DNA of 6,473 nt from Bacilli bacterium. Lineage in GTDB: Bacteria > Bacillota_I > Bacilli_A > ML615J-28 > CAG-698. The notes under the pieces were generated by a model. It was given only the letters and a program-made list of their open reading frames with translations. It searched no databases and had not been told where the DNA came from. Every line of letters starts with the position of its first letter. Position 1 is the stretch's first letter. A program made the position numbers and the translations under genes. Where the stretch lies: assembly GCA_028691715.1 (NCBI GenBank), contig JAQUYR010000069.1, positions 1 through 6,473 on the forward strand, in the 5' to 3' direction. Positions 1 to 6,331 of this stretch are shown here, piece by piece.

Positions 1-77
1 AAAGCCACCATTAGTAATGTATCAGCAATTCCTTGAAAAATTTCAACACGTTTTAAAATTTCAATAATTTGATCCAT
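1..77 (-). CDS. metI: MetI-like ABC transporter permease, N-terminal fragment
   Basis: Only the first 25 codons are in the window; the gene continues past the left edge. The peptide begins MDQIIEILKRVEIF and runs into QGIADTLLMVA. This resembles the start of MetI-type permeases, where a short N-terminal helix leads into a 'G..(E/D)TL.M' segment that opens the first membrane span. The ATG shares its A with the stop codon of the upstream ATPase (TAATG), and an AGGAAAGGAG ribosome binding site lies about 11 bases ahead of it, inside the end of the ATPase gene. That indicates translational coupling. By family knowledge MetI forms the inner-membrane channel for methionine with MetN and the lipoprotein MetQ. 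The assignment rests on the fragment, the ATPase beside it and the Met T-box upstream; another amino-acid permease is possible. Confidence 0.7.
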   Translation of the reverse strand, partial: MDQIIEILKRVEIFQGIADTLLMVA

Positions 78-820
78 TATATTATCAACTCCTTTCCTAA
101 GAGCATTCTCGTAATCTCATTTTGAGGATTACCTAAAACCTCATTTACTCTTCCTTCTTCAACAACTTTTCCATAATTTAAAACAGCGACTCGATCACAG
201 ACATTCTTAACAAGCGACATTTCATGAGTAATAATTATCATTGTTACTTGATATTTATTATTTATTTCCTTAATCAATGATAAGATTTGTTTTGTTGTTA
301 TGGGGTCAAGGGCACTTGTAGGCTCATCAAATAAAACTAGTGAAGGATTTGTTGCTAGGGCTCTTGCGATAGCCACCCGTTGTTTTTGCCCTCCTGAAAG
401 TTTTGATGGATATGATTTTTCTTTGCCTTCAAGACCCACAAATTTAAACAATTCATCAACCCTATCAATGACTTTTAATTTCTTTTCCTTGCGTATTCTC
501 AGGGGAAAAGCAACATTATCAAAAGCTGTTCTTTGCATCAATAAATTATATCCCTGAAAAACCACTCCTATATCACTCCTAAAATTCCGAAGATCAGTCC
601 CAGATAATTTATAAATATTCTTGTTGTTAATTATTATTTCACCAGAATCAGGTTTTTCTAATGTTGAAAGACAGCGAAGAAGAGTTGATTTTCCAGCACC
701 TGATAAACCAATAATTCCATAAATACTTCCCTCTTCAATATTTAAACTGACATCATCTAGAGCATAAATGGTATCACTATCAACAGTATACTTTTTAGTT
801 ACTTTATTTATCTTAATCAT
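77..820 (-). CDS. metN: MetN-like methionine ABC transporter ATPase, short form without NIL domain
   Basis: This 247-residue cytoplasmic ATPase would power import of methionine through the adjacent MetI-like permease. Visible motifs in order are Walker A GLSGAGKST (38-46), Q-loop Gln89, ABC signature LSGGQKQR (141-148), Walker B LVLFDEP (161-167), D-loop SALD (169-172) and switch His199. The 'SGAGKSTLLR' Walker region is typical of MetN and related amino-acid ATPases. Long MetN proteins are about 340 residues and end in a methionine-sensing NIL domain; this one stops at LLGKELII and has none. The start is the ATG at 820, directly behind CAGGAGGTTAAG. An in-frame start at 889 exists but would translate the T-box antiterminator and terminator, so I reject it. 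Expression should be governed by the T-box leader. A generic polar amino-acid ATPase is the alternative; the Met specifier favours MetN. Confidence 0.85.
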   Translation of the reverse strand: MIKINKVTKKYTVDSDTIYALDDVSLNIEEGSIYGIIGLSGAGKSTLLRCLSTLEKPDSGEIIINNKNIYKLSGTDLRNFRSDIGVVFQGYNLLMQRTAFDNVAFPLRIRKEKKLKVIDRVDELFKFVGLEGKEKSYPSKLSGGQKQRVAIARALATNPSLVLFDEPTSALDPITTKQILSLIKEINNKYQVTMIIITHEMSLVKNVCDRVAVLNYGKVVEEGRVNEVLGNPQNEITRMLLGKELII

Positions 821-836
821 CTTAACCTCCTGAAAT

Positions 837-870
837 AAAAAAATCTCGTCCTTATATAAAAGGACGAGAT
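837..870 (-). terminator. T-box regulated intrinsic terminator
   Basis: A perfect 11-bp stem, ATCTCGTCCTT (860-870) with AAGGACGAGAT (843-853), encloses a six-base loop and is followed by a run of U at 837-842. The 5' arm overlaps the CTCG and CCTT segments needed for the antiterminator, so the two folds are mutually exclusive. It lies 16 bases before the metN start codon, beyond the leader and ahead of the CAGGAGG ribosome binding site. Confidence 0.93.
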
Positions 871-1125
871 ATGTTTCTCGTGATACCACCTTAATTCGTT
901 ATTACTTCACAGTAATAACCTCCTCTAGTACTAAACAAAATGTCGCTATACTATATCGCCGTAACGGGCGAACCCGGTATAACCTAATCACAAGACTCAG
1001 TCATACAACTCCAAGGCCATGTTCAATCATCTTCTCCAATGCCTGCTTTCACCTGCTCAGGCTCTCTAAGATAGTGTCCAATAATTTACTCTTCTCTTCA
1101 ATGTCTTTATTTTTATTTATATGTT
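837..1125 (-). promoter_or_regulatory. T-box riboswitch leader, probable Met (AUG) specifier
   Basis: A full T-box leader precedes metN. Read 5' to 3' on the minus strand, the base of Stem I can pair AAGAC (1103-1107) with GTCTT (992-996). An AGAGAGC motif follows, and then an apical GCCTG/CAGGC stem (1058-1062 with 1041-1045). The 3' side of Stem I holds GAACATGGCC, with a likely AUG specifier at 1018-1020. A CGGG-UUCG-CCCG hairpin lies at 965-976. Stem III is a perfect 9-bp hairpin at 898-919. The T-box core AAGGTGGTATCACGAG occupies 877-892 and contains the UGGU bulge that should pair with the tRNA acceptor end. The antiterminator pairs AAGG with CCTT and CGAG with CTCG, in competition with the terminator at 837-870. 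Uncharged tRNA-Met should switch metN-metI on. The family call is firm. The specifier is inferred from position and agrees with the transporter downstream. Confidence 0.93.
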
Positions 1126-1131
1126 GATAGC

Positions 1132-1160
1132 ATTCTAACACAATAATTTAAGAATGTCAA
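1132..1160 (-). promoter_or_regulatory. SigA-type promoter of the T-box metNI transcript
   Basis: A perfect -35 TTGACA (1155-1160) is separated by exactly 17 bases from a -10 TAGAAT (1132-1137) on the minus strand. Transcription should begin near 1125, just upstream of the first Stem I pairing strand, so the promoter position fits the leader independently. The -35 box abuts the AT-only inverted repeat behind the helicase gene. Confidence 0.85.
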
Positions 1161-1179
1161 AAAGAAAATGTTTTCTTTT
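1160..1179 (-). terminator. Weak AT-rich inverted repeat after the helicase gene
   Basis: A perfect 9-bp inverted repeat, AAAAGAAAA / TTTTCTTTT with a two-base spacer, starts one base behind the helicase TAG stop codon. On the minus strand the second arm supplies a U-rich tail. It contains only one G-C pair and would be a weak terminator. It could equally be AT-rich DNA upstream of the metNI -35 box, acting like an UP element. Treat termination here as tentative. Confidence 0.35.
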
Positions 1180-4050
1180 CTAGTTACTAGTATTTTTACT
1201 CACCTTACGCATTTTTTCAGTACATTCGAAAATATACATAGCACATTCTTCTCTGTTAGAAAAAGTCAAATCCTGCTTTTTACCATTGATATATAAAGTA
1301 TATCCCCCATTATTAGGAAGATCATACAATAGAAAATGAACTCCTTTATAACGATAATATGGAAAACCTTTAGCCGTTTTTTTCCATTCCCTAGTCATAA
1401 AGTTTTTTCGACGATTGATCAAGTTTTTCAAATCCTTTTCTCTATTAATTGCTTCTTGTTCATTACCTTCCATTTTACCAGCGCAAATACATCCAACTGT
1501 CAACATTCTTTTATAATCAGGATGTTTCATATGATGGGCATATCTAATTGTAGCACTTTCACACATATTGCATAGTTTAGATGGCTTTCCCAAATCGCTG
1601 ATGCCAACACAAAGCCAACCAGTTTTGGGAACATTGGGATCATTCCAAAGCCCAGATGACTGATTTTCAATACCATAAACTTTTTCTTCTTCAAACAGCA
1701 ATTGATCTATTTCAATTTTTTCATCACCAAGACTCATTGTATAACTTGATGTATTATTTTCAATTGGCATTTTTTCTTCTATCGCAAAATCGGTAATGTT
1801 TTCTTCATCGATATCATCACTATTTAAAAAATCCTCTTCTATGGTTGGGATTCGTTCTGTTATCTCACAATTAGAAGTATCTTCGTCATTAAAATTATCA
1901 CTATCCTTAGCTTTTTCCGCTGCAATAATATTATCTTCTGGAATGTTATGATCATTAACTAAATGATCAAAATCATAAAAAAAGCTGATATATCTTGGGT
2001 ATTCCTGACTTATAAATTTTATCTGATAATTCTTATTTTGATAGTCAATTTTCTTTATCTCTCCATCTCCAAAAATAGTATGCTTTACAAAATCCCCAAC
2101 TTTATATTTCAACTTCAAATCGGAAATAACTTCTTCAGCTTTAGCCTTTTTAATACCGATGCTGTTGTAATTATCTTCCCCTATTTCATCTAGAAAACGA
2201 GAAGGCATTTTTACTGCTCCTTCATGACTATATGATTCTGAATTTGTAAGGAAGAGACGTTTTTTAGCCCTGGTTATTGCTACATAACAAAGTCGTCTTT
2301 CCTCTTCTAGTCCTGATAGTTGCCTCTCCTCAATTGTCCTGTTGGATGGGAATATTCCATCATTTAGGGAAATGACAAAAACATTGTCAAATTCCAGACC
2401 TTTAGCAGCATGAACAGTCATCAGTTTTACTTTATCCAAAACCTCTTCTTCCCTGTCAGTCTGGAGAGCTATATAATTTAGGAAATCCTCAAAATTACCA
2501 ATCTCTTTTGAATCAATCAAAAGTTCCTGAATAACTTTTTTAAATTCTAACAGGTTCTCAAAACGCTCCATGTTCCCCAACTCTCTAATGTAGGTATCAT
2601 AACCAGTTTGCGCCATCAGAGTATCAAAAATAGTCAGAGCATCTAATTTGTTTTTATTCCTTTGTAAAGAATCTATTACATCAACAAAATGAACTATTTC
2701 ATAATTCCCCCTAGAAAACTCATGTAGATTTTCCTTCAAAGTGGTGAAAAGCGATTTATTACCCTCTTGCATAGCATATAACTTTAAGCGTTTTATCTTA
2801 CCCATTTTTCTTTTAGGAGTATTGATAATTCTCTTAAAAGCAACATCATCATCAAAAGCTACCAAACGCATAAAAGCCAATATATCTTTTATCTCCATTC
2901 TTTGGAAAAATTTAATATTTCCAATGATTTCATAAGGAATATTAGCCTCAATCAATTTATTTTCGATAATCCTTGAAGAGTAACTCGCCCGATATAAAAT
3001 GGCAATATCAGTATAACTAGTACTATGCATCTCATGTAAAAACTTAATTTTGGAAACTATCCAATCGGCTTCCTTATGGTCTGTTGGAGCGTGGTAGTAT
3101 AAAACATCATCACCTCCCTCTATTTTCGTATATAATTCTTTAGGATAACGATTCTTATTTTTTTCAATTAAAGTGTTAGCACATTTTAATATTTTAGAAG
3201 TAGAACGATAATTTTGATTTAAAACAACCGTTTCTGTTGGGATATGTTTCTTATCAAAGTCGACGAGAAGTTCCATTTGGGAACCCCGCCATTCATAAAT
3301 GTTTTGATCGGGATCACCAACAATCATTACATTCCTATACTTCCCAGAAATAAGATCTATTAAAAGGAGTTCCTTTGTGGTGCTATCTTGAAATTCATCA
3401 ACTTGAATATAATTCAGTCTATCCTGCCATTGTTGACGGACATCTTCATGATGAAGAAGCAAATAAATAGCAAAATTAATTAAATCATCAAAATCGAGAA
3501 GATATCTTTTCTTTTGATATTCTAAATACTTGCGAATGATGATATCATCAAGTTTAATTTCATCAATATCAATTGGCTTTTTGGGAGTTATCATATCTTT
3601 AATATATTCCATGTTGTCTTTATAGGCCCCAATTTTATCAAGAATTTTTTCAAAAGAACCGCTGTCAAGTTTTAATTGTAACTCTTCATAGATTTCTCCC
3701 AAGATCTGTTTTTGATCAGTCTGGTCAATTATCTGAAAATTTTTAGGATAAAATAATTTTTCAACATTTTCACCAATTATTTTTGCTCCCAAAGCATGAT
3801 ATGTTGTCACAAAAGAGACATCTATTTCTTCATTGATAATCTTTCTGATTCTTGATTTCATTTCATTAGCAGCTTTATTAGAAAAAGTAACACATAGAAT
3901 ATTTTTGGAACTTATTCCCAGTTCATTGGTTATGTAAACATAGCGGTTAACTAGCATTTTAGTTTTACCACTTCCAGCACCAGCTATGACTCTTAAATAT
4001 CCCTCAGTTCTTTTTACAGCTTCATATTGTTTCTCGTTTAAATTTTCCAC
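1180..4050 (-). CDS. UvrD/PcrA-type SF1A DNA helicase with an extra C-terminal Cys/His module
   Basis: This 956-residue ATP-dependent 3'-5' DNA helicase belongs to the UvrD/PcrA/Rep family. Motifs in order are Q motif NEKQ (5-8), Walker A AGAGSGKT (23-30), Ia TFSNKAA (55-61), Walker B VDEFQD (217-222), III GDPDQNIYEWRG (245-256), IV LNQNYRS (277-283), V VKLMTVHAAKGLEF (541-554) and VI EERRLCYVAITRAK (583-596). Residues 649-697 resemble the C-terminal Tudor-like domain of PcrA that contacts RNA polymerase. Canonical PcrA ends near there, at about 720-750 residues. This protein adds a strongly acidic linker (about 700-795) and a module with C814, C827, C830, C854, C856 and three His (839, 840, 843). 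The start is GTG with AAGGAGG six bases upstream. Likely roles are DNA repair or clearing of transcription-replication conflicts. I give no symbol because the tail sets it apart from housekeeping pcrA. Confidence 0.93.
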   Translation of the reverse strand: MENLNEKQYEAVKRTEGYLRVIAGAGSGKTKMLVNRYVYITNELGISSKNILCVTFSNKAANEMKSRIRKIINEEIDVSFVTTYHALGAKIIGENVEKLFYPKNFQIIDQTDQKQILGEIYEELQLKLDSGSFEKILDKIGAYKDNMEYIKDMITPKKPIDIDEIKLDDIIIRKYLEYQKKRYLLDFDDLINFAIYLLLHHEDVRQQWQDRLNYIQVDEFQDSTTKELLLIDLISGKYRNVMIVGDPDQNIYEWRGSQMELLVDFDKKHIPTETVVLNQNYRSTSKILKCANTLIEKNKNRYPKELYTKIEGGDDVLYYHAPTDHKEADWIVSKIKFLHEMHSTSYTDIAILYRASYSSRIIENKLIEANIPYEIIGNIKFFQRMEIKDILAFMRLVAFDDDVAFKRIINTPKRKMGKIKRLKLYAMQEGNKSLFTTLKENLHEFSRGNYEIVHFVDVIDSLQRNKNKLDALTIFDTLMAQTGYDTYIRELGNMERFENLLEFKKVIQELLIDSKEIGNFEDFLNYIALQTDREEEVLDKVKLMTVHAAKGLEFDNVFVISLNDGIFPSNRTIEERQLSGLEEERRLCYVAITRAKKRLFLTNSESYSHEGAVKMPSRFLDEIGEDNYNSIGIKKAKAEEVISDLKLKYKVGDFVKHTIFGDGEIKKIDYQNKNYQIKFISQEYPRYISFFYDFDHLVNDHNIPEDNIIAAEKAKDSDNFNDEDTSNCEITERIPTIEEDFLNSDDIDEENITDFAIEEKMPIENNTSSYTMSLGDEKIEIDQLLFEEEKVYGIENQSSGLWNDPNVPKTGWLCVGISDLGKPSKLCNMCESATIRYAHHMKHPDYKRMLTVGCICAGKMEGNEQEAINREKDLKNLINRRKNFMTREWKKTAKGFPYYRYKGVHFLLYDLPNNGGYTLYINGKKQDLTFSNREECAMYIFECTEKMRKVSKNTSN

Positions 4051-4056
4051 AAGTTG

Positions 4057-4063
4057 CCTCCTT
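4057..4063 (-). promoter_or_regulatory. Strong ribosome binding site that fixes the helicase GTG start
   Basis: AAGGAGG lies six bases before the GTG at 4050 on the minus strand. The codons after GTG give MENLNEKQ, which contains the Q motif expected within the first ten residues of a UvrD-family protein. The GTG start is therefore well supported, although no ATG is present there. Confidence 0.85.
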
Positions 4064-4098
4064 AAAAGTTTGCATTCTTTAAATTATCTAACTCTCCA

Positions 4099-4989
4099 TC
4101 AAGGAAGTGTGTGTCCACCTGCTAAGTATAACTTATACCATTCTTCTCTTGATAAATTTATATCTCTTGCTTTAATGATTTCTTTTAAATGTTCAATTTT
4201 TGTTGTTCCAACAATTGGAATCATATTTATTGGGTGCTTTAATATCCAAGCTATTCCTATTGCATTTTTAGTTACACCATACTTTTCACTCAATTCTTCG
4301 AGTTTCATATTTAAATTAGGATAGTGAGGATTATCGATATATGTTCCTTCTTCCCATGAAGCCATTAAACTTGACCATGTCTGAATCCTTATATCATTTA
4401 AAAGGCAATATTCGAGAGTCCCATTAGAATGATCTAGAGATTCATCAGCCATCATATTAACAAACATACCCTGACTAACCAAGGAAGAATGAATAATACT
4501 AAATTGTAATTGGTTATATTTAAGAGGTTGTTTGACATATTTTTTAAATAATTGTAGTTGCCAAGAATTCATATTTGAAACTCCAAATTCTCTAACCTTA
4601 CCACTATTATATAGTTCCTCAAAGGCCTCGTTTACCTCCTGATAATCAATTAAAGCATCAGGTCGATGAAGGAGTAAAATATCGAGATAATCAGTCTTTA
4701 GAGCTTCTAAGCTCTTTTGGACCTGATTTAAAATATGTTCTTTTGATAAATCATAATACCCCTTACAAATTCCACATTTTGTCTGGATAATTATTTTCTC
4801 TCTCATTCCTGGATTTCTTGCCAAGACCTCTCCGAAAATTTCTTCACATTTACCTGCCCCATAGATATCAGCATGATCGAACAAAATAATACCTTCTTCA
4901 ATCGCTTCTTTAATCAACTTTTCAGCTTCATCAACCGAAAGTTTTCCTAAACGCATACATCCTAAGGAAATTTGTTTCCTTGCTTCCAT
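4099..4989 (-). CDS. YdhF-type aldo/keto reductase
   Basis: This 296-residue protein should be a cytoplasmic NAD(P)H-dependent oxidoreductase with a TIM-barrel fold. The AKR catalytic tetrad is complete: Asp38 and Tyr43 in FDHADIYG, Lys71 in QTKCGI and His108 in LLLHRPD. GVSN (136-139) and the late IPIVGTTKIEHL segment (257-268) are family hallmarks, the latter contributing to cofactor binding. Length and the 'DHADIYG' and 'LLLHRPD' sequences match the E. coli YdhF subgroup (about 298 residues), whose physiological substrate I cannot name. The ATG at 4989 follows an AGAAAGGA ribosome binding site. The TGA stop is 48 bases before the helicase start, with no hairpin between, so the two may form an operon. 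The gene diverges from the flavodoxin/ferredoxin gene. Confidence 0.92.
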   Translation of the reverse strand: MEARKQISLGCMRLGKLSVDEAEKLIKEAIEEGIILFDHADIYGAGKCEEIFGEVLARNPGMREKIIIQTKCGICKGYYDLSKEHILNQVQKSLEALKTDYLDILLLHRPDALIDYQEVNEAFEELYNSGKVREFGVSNMNSWQLQLFKKYVKQPLKYNQLQFSIIHSSLVSQGMFVNMMADESLDHSNGTLEYCLLNDIRIQTWSSLMASWEEGTYIDNPHYPNLNMKLEELSEKYGVTKNAIGIAWILKHPINMIPIVGTTKIEHLKEIIKARDINLSREEWYKLYLAGGHTLP

Positions 4990-5018
4990 ATTAAATATTC
5001 CTTTCTATATATATTATT

Positions 5019-5048
5019 ATTATAGCATTATAAACATTTAGATGTAAA
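5019..5048 (-). promoter_or_regulatory. Probable promoter of the aldo/keto reductase gene
   Basis: TTTACA (5043-5048) and TATAAT (5019-5024) on the minus strand are 18 bases apart and lie 30 bases upstream of the ATG. A second TATAAT at 5027-5032 is too close to this -35 box. The arrangement would drive the reductase and possibly the helicase behind it. Confidence 0.6.
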
Positions 5049-5070
5049 CAAAAATCATAGAACTTGAAGG

Positions 5071-5099
5071 TTGACATCTTTTAAATACTATGTAATAAT
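5071..5099 (+). promoter_or_regulatory. Probable promoter of the EFR1-type gene
   Basis: A perfect TTGACA (5071-5076) is followed 16 to 17 bases later by TAATAA or AATAAT (5093-5099), preceded by TG at 5091-5092. It lies 20 bases ahead of the ATG at 5120. Its -35 box is only 22 bases from the -35 box of the divergent reductase promoter, so one regulator could act on both. Confidence 0.6.
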
Positions 5100-5119
5100 A
5101 TTTGAAAGGAAATTTAGCC

Positions 5120-6001
5120 ATGAAAAAAATTCTTTTTATCTACTATACGGGTACTTATAATACTAAATACCTTGTTGAAAAACTAGCTGATAAACTTAAA
5201 AATGATTTTAAAATATCAACGATTAATGTCTTTGAAAAAGAAAAAATTGACTATTTCAATTATGATTTACTATGCATTAGTTATCCAATTTACGCTTTTA
5301 ATGCTCCATTATTGTTAGAAAAGTTCTTAAAAGAAGCAGACATTCAGGGCAAAAACTATTTTATCCTAAAAAACTCAGGAGAACCACTACATTTTAACGA
5401 TGCCTCTTCCTATAAGATATCAAAAATTATGGAAAAAAAGGAATGCACTCTTAGGGCTGAATATCATCTTCTTATGCCATATAACATAATATATCACCAT
5501 CATGATAATATGGTAAAGCAAATGCTAGAATACAATGAAATGTATTTACAACACATTGCTAGTAATATAATAAATAATTCTTTTACTGCTCCTAAGTTTT
5601 TATTTAGATATCGGTTTATCGCATATCTTGGGAAACTTCAAAGATTGGGGGCTGTTGTTAATAGTTCTTTATATAAAGTCGATGATAAAAAATGCGTGAA
5701 ATGTTTAAAATGTCTTGAAATTTGCCCTGTTAATTGTATTATTATCAAAAATGATAAAATAACTTTTTCAGGTAATTGCCAAATGTGCATGCGTTGCTCG
5801 ATGTTTTGTCCAACAAATGCTATTAATATCGGTTTTTTAAACAACTGGAAAGTAAATGGGAATTACAACTTTCAAAAAATTATCCGTGATGATAATCTTG
5901 ATGGTAATTACTTAAAAAATTCATCAAAAAGATTTTATCGATATTATCATAAGTATTATGATAATCTTGACATTCTTTTAAACAAAAAAAAGCACTTTTA
6001 A
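5120..6001 (+). CDS. EFR1-type flavodoxin-ferredoxin protein (two [4Fe-4S] clusters)
   Basis: This 293-residue cytoplasmic electron-transfer protein begins with a flavodoxin-like domain (about 1-165). YTGTYNT (9-15) sits where flavodoxins bind the FMN phosphate, and SYPIYAFNAP (54-63) matches the next conserved loop. A bacterial ferredoxin domain follows, with two C-x2-C-x2-C-x3-C-P motifs: C192/C195/C198/C202 and C220/C223/C226/C230. All eight ligands are present, so two [4Fe-4S] clusters are expected. The C-terminal 60 residues are basic and aromatic and of unknown role. This architecture matches the EFR1 family of anaerobe-associated proteins, whose partner is generally unknown. I chose the ATG at 5120, with GAAAGGA about 10 bases upstream; an in-frame TTG at 5102 overlaps that site. 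The gene stands alone on the plus strand, divergent from the reductase. Confidence 0.9.
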   Translation: MKKILFIYYTGTYNTKYLVEKLADKLKNDFKISTINVFEKEKIDYFNYDLLCISYPIYAFNAPLLLEKFLKEADIQGKNYFILKNSGEPLHFNDASSYKISKIMEKKECTLRAEYHLLMPYNIIYHHHDNMVKQMLEYNEMYLQHIASNIINNSFTAPKFLFRYRFIAYLGKLQRLGAVVNSSLYKVDDKKCVKCLKCLEICPVNCIIIKNDKITFSGNCQMCMRCSMFCPTNAINIGFLNNWKVNGNYNFQKIIRDDNLDGNYLKNSSKRFYRYYHKYYDNLDILLNKKKHF

Positions 6002-6017
6002 TGCTCATATTGATAAT

Positions 6018-6066
6018 AAACTACCTTTTGTCCTTTAACAAAATGACTTCGGGTAGTTTTCTTTTT
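6018..6066 (+). terminator. Probable terminator of the EFR1-type gene
   Basis: Seventeen bases after the TAA stop, AAACTACC (6018-6025) pairs with GGTAGTTT (6052-6059). An inner TTTTGT/ACAAAA stem lies at 6026-6031 and 6038-6043. The 3' side has an eight-base unpaired bulge, and TTTTCTTTTT follows. The asymmetric bulge makes it weaker than the other terminators here. Confidence 0.5.
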
Positions 6067-6291
6067 CCCTTTCTCATCTTTATATCTTCTGTTTTTACAA
6101 ACTCTAACATTTGTAGTTTTATTTAAAAAAAAGAAGACCAGCACATTATTAAGTGCTCCCATCTTCCTATTAATTAAATCATAATCAGTATTAAAATTAT
6201 GTAATGATACTTCATCTTTTGCAAATATTCCGGATGTCTTTTGCATTCTTTATCTTAATAGATTTAATTATTTGTATGCAGTTTAATGAGC
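6067..6291. other. Intergenic stretch without a supported protein gene
   Basis: Between the EFR1-gene terminator and the tRNA terminator I see no convincing coding region. The only structures are the orphan minus-strand terminator at 6125-6166 and a promoter-like pair on the minus strand: TTGCAA at 6219-6224 and CATAAT at 6196-6201, 17 bases apart. An 82-codon minus-strand frame (5998-6246) crosses both hairpins and lacks a good ribosome binding site, so I do not call it. Confidence 0.5.
6125..6166 (-). terminator. Orphan intrinsic terminator on the minus strand
   Basis: On the minus strand GAAGA (6162-6166) pairs with TCTTC (6133-6137), and AGCAC (6153-6157) with GTGCT (6140-6144). A small internal loop separates the two helices, and eight U follow (6125-6132). 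No protein gene that I accept ends here. It could back up the tRNA terminator or end a short RNA. The plus strand has no U tract, so the signal is one-sided. Confidence 0.55.
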
Positions 6292-6320
6292 AAAAGCCTT
6301 CTAATATCAGAAGGCTTTTT
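6292..6320 (-). terminator. Intrinsic terminator of tRNA-Gln, symmetric
   Basis: A perfect 11-bp stem, AAAAGCCTTCT (6292-6302) with AGAAGGCTTTT (6309-6319), encloses a six-base loop. It begins 12 bases downstream of the tRNA CCA end on the minus strand. The sequence is nearly symmetric, with U runs on both strands, so it can also stop plus-strand transcripts coming from the EFR1-type gene. Confidence 0.85.
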
Positions 6321-6331
6321 ACATATTCTAT

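Noticed and set aside
300..557. Plus-strand frames inside metN, the helicase and the reductase (for example 300-557, 1336-1575, 3986-4324)
   Set aside because: All lie opposite strongly conserved coding sequence, lack ribosome binding sites and show no family motifs.
5031..5048. Imperfect palindrome TAAACAT-ttag-ATGTAAA as an operator
   Set aside because: The arms match at only five of seven positions and the DNA is very AT-rich; mentioned only as part of the divergent-promoter observation.
5638..5844. Minus-strand 68-codon frame inside the EFR1-type gene
   Set aside because: It is the complement of the double ferredoxin motif region, whose eight cysteines establish the plus-strand reading.
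5888..5971. Repeated ATGATAATCTTGA within the end of the EFR1-type gene
   Set aside because: A 13-base match in low-complexity AT-rich coding DNA, encoding similar DNLD segments; no array or further copies seen.
5998..6246. Minus-strand 82-codon open frame with a basic C-terminal half
   Set aside because: It has no good ribosome binding site, crosses a U8 terminator and overlaps the EFR1-gene terminator. Its Phe-rich middle is just the terminator's U tract in translation. I recognise no family. A decayed gene end cannot be excluded.
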